Assembly (NCBI GenBank): GCA_030549205.1
Contig: JAUKTV010000003.1
Coordinates: 1,736,001-1,800,000 of the forward strand
Direction: 5' to 3'
DNA from: Apiosordaria backusii
Lineage: Eukaryota > Ascomycota > Sordariomycetes > Sordariales > Lasiosphaeriaceae
Length of the DNA: 64,000 nt
The position numbers were made by a program, and so were the translations under genes. This document shows, piece after piece, positions 22,701 to 34,031 of the stretch (position 1 is the first letter of the stretch; each line of letters starts with the position of its first letter). The notes beneath the pieces were generated by a model. It worked only from the letters and a program-made list of their open reading frames with translations. It was not told where the DNA came from and did not search any database.

Positions 22701-25083
22701 TCAGTATCGCTTGCCTACCTTACATACGCTTCTCTTGAAGTTCGTCCTTCACCATGATTACCACGACGTGTCAAGTGTACCCCCTACCACCGTTCGATAA
22801 CCCGAAAGAAATTGCCGTCACACCTTCACGATGTCCAGGCAGCACCGGCCAGCCCCCAGCCCGTGTATCCGCGTCAATAAATTGACAGCTGCTCCCTCTC
22901 CAACCGCGGCATTTGGGCGCTTGATCTCTTGCCTCTCTCGCCTTCCTCATATCAGCAACAGCACTGAGTGATGCCCACTATTCCGCGGCCTTGCTCCCAA
23001 AGAAGGTTTTGTTGGCTCCTACGACTGCCACAACCAAGCTTTGGCTCCTCAACCTTAACTATTGCCGCCCACACGATGTACTCATTATTGGTAGACCCAT
23101 AACGACGCCAGTGTCAGCGACATCCCGTAAAGATTGCGGCGAGAGCAATATCCCGCCGTTGAAATTCATGTGTCGATTCGCAACAAGACCCAAGGCGTCG
23201 ACAAGCTCTTGAACAAGAGGACAGGCAATAAGCACTGCAGGTGAAGTGTTAAACCTACCTACTGGTCCCACCGGACCGTAAAGCCTCATTTGAGCTGTTG
23301 TGCCGGGGAATCCATCTTGGAGTTGAGCTTGTCTCTATTCAAAAGGAAGACATTATTGAAAATTCCCCAATTGAGTAAGCAGCTTGAGAACCCCCATGGG
23401 CTAGTCCAGTTCCCAAACCCACTCCGCAGGTGCTAACAAGGGCAATCGCAGAGTAGACAGCTCGCTCGATGGGTTCAGGCATTTGTTTGGGCTTAATTAG
23501 TTTCAAGGGCCGCAGTTAAGCCACCAGAACAGATCGCTGCAAAGCCGAAGCTCCTGATGCAACCAAACGACACAAACGAGGCAGCTCATCCCGTGGCGCT
23601 TCCGACCAGCTGGGATTTATCCTAGGTAGCCTCTGGCGATGCTGACTGGATCTGTCTGTTGAGGAGAAACAATAGAGACGGTAAAAACTCTCGTTGAAGC
23701 CGCGAGGAATAACCAGCTTGACATGGCCGACGGGTCTGCTGATGATCTTTCTAATGCTGGCTCGTCAAGGAATGGTGCAGAGAGTGGAGTTAATGAAGGA
23801 ATAGGTAGCCTCAGCTGTGCTCACATCTCCTGGGTAGACTGCTCTACTGTTGTCACTTGTTGCCGTGTGGATGGAGGATTTAGAAAGCGATGATGCGAAA
23901 GGGCCTCAACCGGCAATCACCGCGGATGCGTCTGAACCAAACCACGCAAAGAGCCAATTACCCCAGTGACGAGACCCTGATCGTCATCGAAATGCCTTAG
24001 TTCTCATGAAACCCTAGGCCACTCTCCAAAGGTTCAGACGAGCAACTGCCCCAGCGCCAATGGAATGACTAGACAAGTAGGTAGTAATAACATCAGATTT
24101 TACAGAAATTATTGTGTAGGAGTGTTTTATGTACGGAATACCTACCTAGGGAGTCAACAGGCAAAACACAGCGTGACGAAGAATTAGCAGTCGAACCCCA
24201 GACAGACCATAGCGCGGCACCCGGGGTGTAGAAAATGATCATCGGGGCCATCATACGGCTCAAAGGCCATTTTGAACGAGGGATTGGGGTGGGCTCTATT
24301 CAATATTAGGAGGGTGTGTAATTGAAGGGTATTTCTGAGCTGTTTGACCATTTTTGAGCTGGAAAATCATTTTCAGGGAAGAAAACCATTTTCGAGCTGG
24401 TGTATAATAGACAAAAGGTACTTCCCAATGTACTGTATCTACCATATATTCTTTGGTATTACAGTCCACTGGGACATTGCTCGCGCAACACTACCGCCAC
24501 CCACCACCACCGCCATCACATGCACATCACGATATTCAAGAACTACCACGCTCACACTGGGAATTGAACACTGGGCTTACGAACTATAAGTTTACGGCAG
24601 GCACATTACCAAGTACACTGCGATGGAATTTACAGGCATAGGTGGACAGTTGCGCCTGTGTGGGACGGAAAGAACCCTCATATTACAAGCGGCAAAAATG
24701 GTCTTCCTGAGCGAAGATGGTCTTCCCTGGACCAAGAGACTCTTGGAAATTAAATGGAAACCAATGCTGTTGCCAGTGTGTTCTGGCTCGCAAGGACAGA
24801 TTTGTATACAGGATTGTATTGGTGACTGTCTTTGTATTGTAAAACGGTCCTGGGCCTGCAGGCCACGTTTGAACACTTGAGACCATACCGATAATCATTT
24901 TCTACCGCCCCCCCCCCTCCCCCTGCGCGCTATGGTATTATTACACGAAAAGTGCCATGAAGGTCAATGACAGAAATCCATCGATATTGTATGCTCCATA
25001 GAATTGTGAAAACAAAATCACCTCACGGGTGGAATTGGAAAACCCAACGCCTAGCCCCACGAAACTCTGCCATCTTTATCGTC
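19728..25083. other. 5.3-kb gene-poor region
   Basis: GC-balanced DNA without a supportable gene. Frames of up to 160 codons (for example plus-strand 21787-22269) show no motif, and alternative frames are equally open. CTACCTAGG-type palindromes are common (around 22090, 24080, 24145). A short direct repeat CCATTTTyGAGCTGG occurs at about 24348 and 24392. A run of Cs is at 24908-24922. Confidence 0.45.
21263..21276 (+). repeat. Dispersed 14-bp motif
   Basis: Perfect copy of GGTGCCGGGTAGGT. Its flank (CCTGGGTGCC and downstream purine-rich bases) also resembles the inverted copy at 62323-62336. Confidence 0.75.
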
Positions 25084-25785
25084 TTAATCCTCCAGACGCA
25101 ACTGCGCAACCTTCAAGGCGAGAGTGGCTACTTCTTCAGATGGAGGAGCGAAACACTCGCCGCGGCGAAGTCGAATGCGTCTCCGCAGTCCCGATCGTCG
25201 GGGAGGCATGGGTCTTCGAAGATCGTAGGCTTTCGTACCTAAAGGAGACCTGTCAGCTTTTTCTTGAATCTCAAGTATTCGATACGTGGAATAGTAAGTA
25301 CCTTCAGACGGCACTCGTTCCTGAAGGTCGATGTTGACCTCAAGTTCAGGTTCGTCGACGTCCATCGGCACTGGGATCGGCAATTGGTGGTCAGAGGGGT
25401 TGCAAAGTATCAACGTAATCGTTGGAAGTTGTTGGGACAATTGAAATTGTAAAATAGTCGTATCCATGTTGTCGGTAAAGATGCTTGTTTTAAAGATGGG
25501 TAGTGATGTTACGATAAAGATGAATGGTGATATTGGTAATAAATTGAAAGAATCAGGTTTATTTGAGCCTGATCTTGGAAGAATGGGTCGAGTGATGCCC
25601 CAATGCCCCATGGGAATGTGCCCGGTTGTGGATGAAAAGTTGAAGAAGAGAAGAAGTAGGATGATCCAGTGTATCCAGGCGGGGCTGCAAATGTTGCCCA
25701 TGTTCGTGTGACGGGACCAGGTGCCAGGGCGTTCGCCGGTGATTGGGTAATTCATTTTTGGTCTGATCTCCATCAAGGCACACAT
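25084..25785 (-). CDS. Hypothetical protein, uncertain
   Basis: Intronless 233-codon minus-strand frame. Around residues 29-55 there is a hydrophobic run ('WIHWIILLLLFFNFSSTTG') that could be a signal peptide or anchor if translation starts at a later Met. The C-terminal third is charged and Arg-rich ('PMPPRRSGLRRRIRLRRGE') and ends 'ALKVAQLRLED'. No family recognised. Base composition is like the surrounding spacer, so it may be a chance frame. Confidence 0.3.
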   Translation of the reverse strand: MCALMEIRPKMNYPITGERPGTWSRHTNMGNICSPAWIHWIILLLLFFNFSSTTGHIPMGHWGITRPILPRSGSNKPDSFNLLPISPFIFIVTSLPIFKTSIFTDNMDTTILQFQLSQQLPTITLILCNPSDHQLPIPVPMDVDEPELEVNIDLQERVPSEGTYYSTYRILEIQEKADRSPLGTKAYDLRRPMPPRRSGLRRRIRLRRGECFAPPSEEVATLALKVAQLRLED

Positions 25786-27379
25786 GGCAAGAGCTTCCAG
25801 GTCACGGTTGATAAGAGCAGAAGGTTGAATGGTGCAAGACTCAAACGGGAAGAGCTATCTTGAACGAAGTCGTGGGCGTAATGGGCTGTGGGGTATGCAA
25901 TGGAAGGAAAAGGCTGTGGGCCAGCCTCAACTGCAACAAGAAGGAAGAGCAGGGTGCCCGGTAGTGGGCAGGGCCTACCTTACGTTCCATAATCGGTTCT
26001 TAACCTCAGCTTGCAGCAACCTAAGGCTGAGGTGTTCAACCAACGGCGTGATAACAGTCACCGAGTCCTGTGCTTTATGGCAAGGATAACCTGTCAGTAA
26101 TCATCTATCTTGCCGTTCGTTTTGGAAGATTCCAGTTTGTTTCTACAGTGTGATCAGCGGACACTTGAATCTGTCAATTAGGCAAGCAGTAACAGAAGAT
26201 TCTCACGGATGACGGAGAAGAGCGGAGAAAGGCAATGACTATTCTATGACGATCTCTCATGCCCCCTGGACACGAACGGTTCCACTTGGGGACCAGGATG
26301 GTCTGAGCAAATTACCTAGGTGCTGGAGAACGTCCGATGATTTGCGACTTAAGGAAGGAAGGATTCTGTTGGCATTCTCGTGCCTCTGGAGGTTGGGAGA
26401 TGAAGCATGGGCACCTAGTGGCCCACGTTCCCAAAGTCTTCCGTTGGGGGTCGTCGAATACCTAGATGCCAGCCTTTGTTGCTCGATTTCTCATTATGCA
26501 ATGTTCACGCCTGTTCCAGATTCAAGGCTCGTTGGCACCCTTGAATCACAGACCTCCTCATGGTTACCCGTTACTCATATCGCCCATGTCGAGCGAATAG
26601 AGATCGAAAGAGGGCCTGCTGGAACGCCACATGGTGCTTCTTGCTTACCCTCGCCATTGACGAAGACAACGTTACAAAGGCCTACCTTATCTTGTCGGCA
26701 CCAAAGCAACGCCTTGTCTACTAGGCTGTCACGCTAGGTAGCAGGTAGGTACCTCCCTTGGTGATGGAGCAGGTAGTACTTCACAGTATCGCAATCTGCA
26801 ACACAGGTGGGGCTGCACCTTTTAGTCATCCATGATGAGTGCCAGCTCACTCACCCGACAATCAGCTGGTTCCTCCAGGCACTGAAGACTGAGATCCTTA
26901 TGACTGGTGCTACTTGATACCTAGCTAGCTACCGCCTGCCACTAAGGTATGGAATCCGCAGTCACACGACATTTGAATGATCACTGGAAATGGAAGCCAT
27001 GAATGGTACCATGTTTGGTAGCTTTGTGGGGTGGTGACAATGGAATCTACGAAGTGCCACTTTCCTTGGAGGCAACTCGACGGACAACGGTGCGGACTTC
27101 AAGTTGGCCATGGCCTTCCCGCCGAGATAGCAGGCAAGCATATTGCTAGGCAAAAAAAGCAGAATCTTGAACACCACTACCTACGTGTATGTGCATGTGA
27201 TGGACCTCGTGGTTGGTCCCCTTGTTACTACCTTCAGGCGACAGCGCATTATCCTCCTAGATTCGCGTGTGTTATGATGAGCCCGATATCCTGCCTGGTG
27301 TGGTTCCAATGCCCGGGCCCCTCACCATCGGGCACACGGCCCGGTGCTGCCACCTATCTAGGTACCTTATGGGGATCCG
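25786..27379. other. Intergenic
   Basis: No supportable gene. AGGTAGGTACC and CTAGGTACC motifs occur at about 26735 and 27358. The plus-strand 163-codon frame at 26246-26737 has no motif and is treated as chance. Confidence 0.45.
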
Positions 27380-27722
27380 CCTGGCTTCAGAGTTGGGCCT
27401 ATTCTAGTTTAGTCTATTCCAGGGCCTGGAATAGTACTAGAATAGGCTATTCTATTCCAAACCCTGGAATAGTACTAGTGGAATAGTACTAAATACTAGT
27501 ACTAGGGCCTCATTTAGTACCGATTTAGTCTAGTATTTTAGTACAGCCTATTCCACACTAGTACAATTTAGTACGATTTAGTACTAATTAGTACTATATA
27601 TTAGGGTTATTTAGGTATATTAGTAGGGTTATATATTGTATATTAGTAGGGTTATATACTATATATTAGTATATATAAGTGTATATTAGTAGAGTTATAT
27701 ACTGTATATTAGTATATTATAA

Positions 27723-27893
27723 GGTATATATTTAAGTGTATATTTAAGTGTATATTTAAGTATATATTTAAGTGTATATTTAAGTGTATATTTAAGTATG
27801 TATTTAAGTACGTATTTAAGTATGTATTTAAGTAAATATTTAAGTAAATATTTAAGTGTATATTGAAGTGAATGTTTAAGTATGTATTTAAAT
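27723..27893. repeat. 12-bp tandem repeat inside the transposon
   Basis: About 14 units of GTATATTTAAGT in a continuous array, with variants such as ATGTATTTAAGT and AAATATTTAAGT. Confidence 0.9.
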
Positions 27894-28068
27894 ATATAAT
27901 AGAATACTGTATTTTTTTATTTTCTTTTCCTTATACTTTTCTTTATATTTTATATTTTAATATTAAAAAAAAAAGAAAATATAAAAAGAAAAGTAAAATA
28001 AGTATAAATAAAAGGAAAATAAATATAAATAAAATAGAAATAAATAAAAATAAAAAAAACTACTATTT

Positions 28069-28376
28069 CCTTCCTTTCTTTTGCGAAGGACCCGCTTCCG
28101 AATCTGATTTCTCCCTTTCCCACTTTCTTTTTTTTAGTTTTTCTTTTTCTTTTTTCTACCTTTTTTCTATTACCTTTTTTAAATTAAGCTTTTCTTTAAG
28201 CCAATTTAAATTCGGCGTTTTATCTACCTCATTTATTTCCCAAATCCGAAGAAGCTCTATTTAAAGTATTAATAAATATATAAAAGAAAATAAAAAAGAA
28301 TAAAAGAAAAAAAGAAAAGAAAAGGAATTACTAACCTAACTCTCCTTTATTTTCATCAGATTTTGGTAAGTAATAA
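28069..28376 (-). pseudogene. Coding relic in the AT-rich element, minus strand
   Basis: GC-richer islands read on the minus strand as 'LPKSDENKGEL', an intron-like gap (GTTAGT to AAATAG, 28260-28337), then 'ELLRIWEINEVDKTPNLNWL' and, after one TAG, a charged tail with 'KRKWEREKSDSEAGPSQKK' ending in a stop. The joined frame is continuous except for the single stop. It may be the C-terminus of a transposon protein, but I cannot assign a family, and the opposite strand also offers splice-like signals. Confidence 0.35.
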
Positions 28377-28539
28377 TATATAAATATAAAAATATATTAA
28401 ATATTAGATTAATATTTAATTACTAATTAAATAATATAGGAAAAGAGTATATTGCTTTTTTTAAAAAAAAAAAAGAAGAACAAAAAAAAGGTATTTATTA
28501 CTTTTTAAAATAATAGTTAAAATATTAAATCCTAATTAT

Positions 28540-28908
28540 TTAAATAGATCTAAGAAAAGCAGAATACTATTTAAATTATCAAGGCCACTAGTAGAAACCT
28601 TACTAGAACGATAAAGCAAAAAGAAAAATCCATTTAATATATAACTACAATTCTAAAGTAAGTAATTATTTATATATATATATTCTTTTTCATTTTATTT
28701 AATTATTTATATTTTATTTATTTTTTAATATTATATAATACTAATAGTATTTAATTTAAAAGAAAAGTGGACCTAAATGGCACTGCGGTAGTATTTACTG
28801 TACAGGGTATTTTAATACTAAAGAAGAGCTTTTAAACCACTGGGATTTGGAAAGTAAAAAAGAAATTAAATTTTGCTCAGACCCTGTAGTATAGTTTAAT
28901 AATAGGTT
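28540..28908 (+). pseudogene. Coding relic with a zinc-finger-like block, plus strand
   Basis: A segment reading 'GPKWHCGSIYCTGYFNTKEE' then 'LLNHWDLESKKEIKFC' lies at about 28770-28890. It follows a good intron 3' end (TACTAAT branch, AAAAG acceptor) whose donor could be GTAAGTAATT at 28658. The C-x4-C-x11-H spacing and 'LLNHW' resemble a BED or C2H2 finger, as found at the N-terminus of hAT transposases. An upstream exon-like piece contains one TAA where CAA would restore the frame. Confidence 0.4.
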
Positions 28909-29495
28909 TAGTTAGTTATATATATATATATATATATACTACTTTATATAACTATAAAATACTTTCTATTATTAAATAATACTATATACTAGTCTGGAAT
29001 AGCCGTACTAATTTGGAATAGCCTATACTAGTCTAGAATAATTAGTACTAGACTATTCTCAAAAAATAAAATAAAACCTTAATAATTTTAATATATAAAG
29101 TTATAGTATTTTTTATTATTTTTTACTTATTCTAAATATATAATTATTATATATACACTACTATTATTCGTTAAGAAAAATAATAATTTATACTTTTTTT
29201 AAAAAAAAATTAAAAAAAGTGAAAAAAAGTATAGAAAAGTTAATATATTAATTCAACTAAAAATATTCACTTCCTAGTCCAATATAATTAAATATATAAA
29301 GAAAATTAATAAAAAATACTATAATAAAAAATTCTAATTTTTATTGCCTATTCCGGCTAGTAGAATAGGCCTATTCCCTATTCTAGTACTAGTACTAGCT
29401 ATTCTATTCCAAAGGCCGGAATAGTACTAGACTAAACTAAAATACTAGAATAGGGAATAAGGAATAGTGGAATAGGGCCCAACTCTGCCTGGCTT

Positions 29496-32400
29496 GAACC
29501 AGCGCCGTCTACCTTCCAGGTCAGTGGAGCTCAAGCTTGTCAGCTCCTACAACCCAGATTCCGCTGCTGTAATTGCGACAGGGCAGGAACAACAATCTAG
29601 GTACCTAGGAAAGTTCGCACCCTCAATCACCGAGCATGCCATCCTCTTGACAGAATGGATGCCCCCTCCTTCCATCACCCCCTCTTTCCATCACCTGTCA
29701 TTGCCAGTCATCCCTCGACCTCCCTCAGCAGTGACAATCCTCTGCCTGAATTTCCAATTTCGTCTCATCTGCCCTGCACTCCCGAGCGTGAGCCCTCTAA
29801 CCACCATCTTTCTTGGCTTCCTTATCGTCATACTACATCTTATTGAGGCTTTAATCACCGCCTGGAAGGAGCCGTGAACCACAAGCCTCCACTGCCTTCG
29901 CAACCCCTAGCACCACAGCCGCTGAACTCGACCGCCAGCCTGGCTAGGCTCTAGAAATCGGCCTTGTTTTACATCCGCAGACCGACAGTGCTACTCTTTC
30001 GGCGGACTTTAGAGAAACTGGGCTACGAAGCCAGAGCAATCCACGCCGCCGTCCACAATGCTCCAATATCAATCGCAGCGCTGCAGTCCAGTCCAAACCC
30101 AAGAGCGTCGGGAACCACCTCCAGACTGTGAGGAGACCGCCGCAATTGAGAGCAAGAGGTTAGTTACCTGTCAGGTTCCATAAGGTATTTGGGGACGGAC
30201 TGCGATGCTAATGCTTTATCTCTTCTTCAGCTTATCATCCTGGATGTCACGGAGCAGTTTGGACTTGATCATCCCCAAGCAATACAGAGACATCGAGCCG
30301 GCTCACGCCCAGTGCCAACGGGCTTTGGTCCGCCGGCCACCCTCGACCGGAACGCGGCTCCAGCCACCGCTGTTTGTACACCGTTCGAGAGCAAAAGGTA
30401 CGCTAGTCATGCCTTGGGTGGTCTGGTTTATTTTCTCCTCTAACCTGTAGTCCTTGTTCCAGTCCCACGTCAAACCAGACCCGCACCAACAGCAAAAGTC
30501 CAGTCTGCCGAAAACTGCTCGGTCGGGACTACAGACTTCCAGCGTCGCAACTCTCGCTTCCTAGAGTTCAACGTGGCAACACCGATCAATTCTTGTTCGA
30601 GAAAACAGTTTGTCACCACTACTAAGCCCTCACCCTCCGCGCTCGTTCCTAGAGCTCACACACACAACCGATGGGTGACGAGCCCCATCGAGCTCCTCGG
30701 AAGCCACAGACGACCTTCAACCTCCCCTTAGGTAACGACTGATCCTTGGGGTGACCATGTGGCGACTGGTAGTCGACCAAGTTGCCTAGGACCTACATCG
30801 GTAACAGCACTCAAGCCTCTCGGCAAGTTCACCTCCTGCCCCTCTTTCGATTCGAGGGCAATAGTTCTATCCTCCTGATGGTTGTCCAAGAGACACGGCA
30901 GCGATGGCTTGTCTTCTCATCGTCGTCTAGTAGGCCTCTGGCGAGAGCGGGATGCTGATTATTCCAACTCCACTTTCAGCAAGGGCGTCTCTGGCAAACA
31001 ACATCCTCGGCGAACCCAGGCACCCGTCACCTTACTCCCCATCCTCCCTTGCAGACTAGCTAGCTCGCCATCCCACCTTTGTTACTTTAAACTCCGCAGT
31101 TGCTCCTTCCTCATCAACCTATTCGTCATTTCTGGATAGACCTTCATTGTCCAACGTCGCTCGAGCAATGATCGACGGATGATATCGCGGCTACTCCAAC
31201 GGTGTCCCTCTCCATCGCTATTTCTTCAAGAGCGGTCAGTTCGATCAGTTGATGGCATGGCGTGCGGAAAGGATTGCAATATGCGGCATCGACCAAGACT
31301 CTGGCGCTGATTTCTGCAACCGAGAAGGCCAGGATGCCTTCGGGCCCATACATTGGGTGGAAGTACTCCTCTCGTCGAGACATCTAGCCGTTCCCCGCAC
31401 ACGGGCAGCCTTAGCCTCGCTGCGATTGGTGGGTCGTATTTTTTATTTTTCGTGCCCGGTCCTTCATATTCTAATAAGGATCAGATTTTTCCAGGGCCTT
31501 CACTACCGAGACGTATCAGGTACGAAGCAGGCACCTGTGAGGCGGTGAGCAGCTTGGGTTAGGTCTTCCGTCATGGGATCAGCTCGAATGGACGAGGGAT
31601 ACAAGGCACGACACCCTTTCAGATGACAGTTGGCGATGCCTTCAGCAAATGGAGCTCCTCCGACACACAACGGCGAGTCTTGCAGTGTCAACAATCCTTG
31701 CTTCAGCCCGCATCCCAGTCCATTGACCAACTCCAACAGTTTCAACAAGGTGCTTGAAGCCTCCGTCTGGGTACAAGATCACCAACATGCCACTCGATTG
31801 TGGGTCGTTCCGGGTGCGAGATCACCAACATGCCAACGGCTGTTGCTTCTAGAGGAACTTGGACGCGTATCAACCGCGCAGATTTCAGACTTCACAACCT
31901 GGATGCTGTCTGGGAGTTGGGCCCCTGTCCACTGCCTTACTCTTGTTCTTCTTGCAGGCTGGCCAGTGCCTTTTCTTGCCTCATCACACAATTCATCACC
32001 ATTTTCTACCACCTCGTTGTTAACGCCTCAGATTCTATCTCGGTCCAGGCTCGACCCACAGTCTTCGGAAGTGGTGGGTAGCCGGGGAGACATTCGGCAA
32101 CTTTCTGAAGCGCTGCAAATGGATGCTGCTCAGCGAGGTTTGGCGACACCAAAGCACCTCGCAAGTGTTCAAGGGATCGAAAGCTTTGACTGGCCACTAA
32201 CTGAAGATGGTGGTTGAAGAGAGGCTCGAAGGGCGGAATTCTGGTAGGTTTTCTCTGCTCCAGTCGCCACCGCCTGGTAGCTTGACTTTTGCACTACCAA
32301 ACCCTCGTCTTTGTTTTATTGGAACGGCTCAAGCTAACATGGTATTCCCTACAGGACTTGGGCACCCTAAGTTTCAGCAACATTTCGTCAGTGTGGCCTC

Positions 32401-33388
32401 CGCCACCACTTGAACCACCACTTGAACCCAGCATGACCACCATCTGCAGGCGTCATGCGGTAACACAACCTGGATCGGGGAAGGCTAAGGATCGCAGGCC
32501 TACGCTGATCCCGAGGGGAGTCCTCTGAGAGGGATCTCTCAAGTCCCCTGTAGAGCGCGGAAAGATGTGGGCGACCTCCTCGATGGGGGATGCTTAAGGG
32601 ATGTGCCAGCCCCACGGGAAACCGCGCCCGTATACGAAGGACCTGCAATTTGGATTATACGGGGGACGATCGAGCCTCGGGAGCAAATGCCCGGGGCGAT
32701 GTCTGGTAGCTTTAAGCCAGGTCTTGCCTGCCTTTGCATGACGGGTCGATCTAGCACTGGAACAAGGATATTACCAGACTACAACCACTCTGCCACACCC
32801 CGTGAGCACCTAGGTGTCAGCCAGGGATGCAGGACACAGCCAGGATCACTCTGGGATACAAGCAAGACATTATGCGCCCGCAACTCACAACAGAAGCATG
32901 GCCTTGGTCTGATCAGAGGGCCAGAACCACACTGCACGCGTGCGACGGTAGGCAGCGACTTCGTCCTCGCCCACAGTCACTGAACCCCTGAGCCCCTGAA
33001 CAATCGACACAAACCTTCAATCTGCTCAACCATCCACCCTTATGACGGCATGGTTCCGGCATCATCGACAGCGTAATTGGACAGCGCAATTGGATCTGTT
33101 TCCGGGAGATAAACAGACCACCCTTACACCAAGCCACATCCTTTCACACAGCCTCTCTCTCTCGCCCGCGCGCGCACACTTCACAAAAGCCAAATCTACT
33201 TCGCTGGCCTCTGCAGGTGACTTGTCCCGCCGTCCAGTTCGTCTTTCCCAAAGTCCCATGGAGACGAAGCACCCCAATAACGATGGTTCTTCTCGGCGTG
33301 CGCTACCGATATGACTATACGATCCTGCAAACCCAGCTGCAGCTGGAACCCTGATGGTACTGGCCGCTGTACCATTCGACAGTCCCCA
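29496..33388. other. 3.9-kb gene-poor region
   Basis: No supportable gene. The longest frame is plus-strand 31630-32217 (195 codons, no motif). GATCACCAACATGCCA is repeated directly at about 31778 and 31821. TCTAGGTACCTAGG occurs at 29597. Confidence 0.4.
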
Positions 33389-33445
33389 CAGGTTGGCGCC
33401 AGTAGGTCTCGAACCTACTCTGGGTTCAAGGACAGCCTCACAATT
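33389..33445 (-). repeat. tRNA-T-arm-like dispersed repeat, copy 2
   Basis: Minus-strand core CTTGAACCCAGA-GTAGG-TTCGAGA-CCTAC-TGGCGCC. The five-base stem is perfect here and encloses a seven-base TTCGAGA loop, exactly the geometry of a tRNA T-arm with B box. Copy 1 is at 11530-11596. It lies 20 bases from the GC hairpin array. No complete tRNA can be folded around it. Confidence 0.6.
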
Positions 33446-33465
33446 GCTTTCTCGGCTCGTCATTG

Positions 33466-33684
33466 CCCCGGCCCCGGCCTATCTCTACTGCAACCGGTCT
33501 TTGGCCGGGGCCGGGGACATTAATCACCACAAGATTGACAAGAGTATCCACCGCCCCGGCCCCGGCCCATTCCGGGTTCTTTGGCCGGGGCCGGGGTCAT
33601 CAATCATCATAGAACTGACAAGACAATCTTTGCCCCGGTCCGGCCCATTCACACGACACATGGGCTCTTTGGCCGGGGCTGGAG
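33466..33684. repeat. Tandem array of three GC-rich hairpins
   Basis: Left arms CCCCGGCCCCGGCC at 33466-33479 and 33554-33567, and a shortened arm at 33633-33645. Right arms GGCCGGGGCCGGGG at 33503-33516 and 33583-33596, and a degenerate arm at 33671-33684. Each unit can fold into a 14-bp hairpin with a 16-25-base loop. The 36-base linkers between units are also related (CATTAATCACCACAAGATTG versus CATCAATCATCATAGAACTG), so the whole unit of 79-88 bases was duplicated. Confidence 0.85.
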
Positions 33685-34031
33685 ACACTACAAGGACTCC
33701 AGGATTTGAGAGAGGGAAGTGTGGGATGTTATTTTGGTGTAGTAGGAAGAGCTCTGTTTTGCTGTCGCCAAATCAGTATTATGTGGCGGAAAGGTCTCTC
33801 GCCACATGATGGCGGATGTTGGGAGGCGCCGGCTTCAGTGGGTGTAGAGATGAGATGGTGTTGCGTTTGCGGCCGCGTTCATTTACATGTATAAAGAGAG
33901 AGGAGGGTGGTGGTTTATGTTTCTGTGGTGTTATAATTTGGCGTTTTTGATCTTGAAGGAATTGGGGTTTTACTGTAACAATTCGCTATACTCATACATG
34001 TATCACATTTATACCAGATATTGACCTCAAG
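33685..34031. other. Short spacer
   Basis: No gene or motif recognised between the hairpin array and the inverted repeat. Confidence 0.4.

Larger units (their letters stand above)
27388..29487. mobile_element. AT-rich hAT-like DNA transposon with TIRs and 8-bp TSD
   Basis: Left end CAGAGTTGGGCC at 27388-27399; right end GGCCCAACTCTG at 29476-29487 is its exact inverse. The element is flanked by the direct repeat CCTGGCTT at 27380-27387 and 29488-29495. An 8-bp duplication and TIRs starting CAG-G are hallmarks of the hAT superfamily. Subterminal DNA at both ends is packed with GGAATAG and TACTAG blocks. The 2.1-kb interior is extremely AT-rich and full of TA/TAA, in sharp contrast to both flanks, as expected after repeat-induced point mutation. 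Only short coding relics remain, so the element is probably dead or non-autonomous. Confidence 0.85.

Noticed and set aside
27388..29487. Centromere or telomere-proximal AT isochore
   Set aside because: The AT-rich block has sharp edges with terminal inverted repeats and an 8-bp target duplication, which a single insertion explains better.
31630..32217. 195-codon plus-strand frame as a gene
   Set aside because: No motif, competing frames on both strands, and internal direct repeats; kept only as part of the spacer.
33389..33445. Complete tRNA gene
   Set aside because: A T-arm and B box are present but no acceptor 5' strand, D-arm or anticodon arm can be folded at tRNA spacing.
33466..33684. 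CRISPR array
   Set aside because: Repeats are inverted hairpin arms with related linkers, not identical direct repeats with unique spacers, and the host is a eukaryote.
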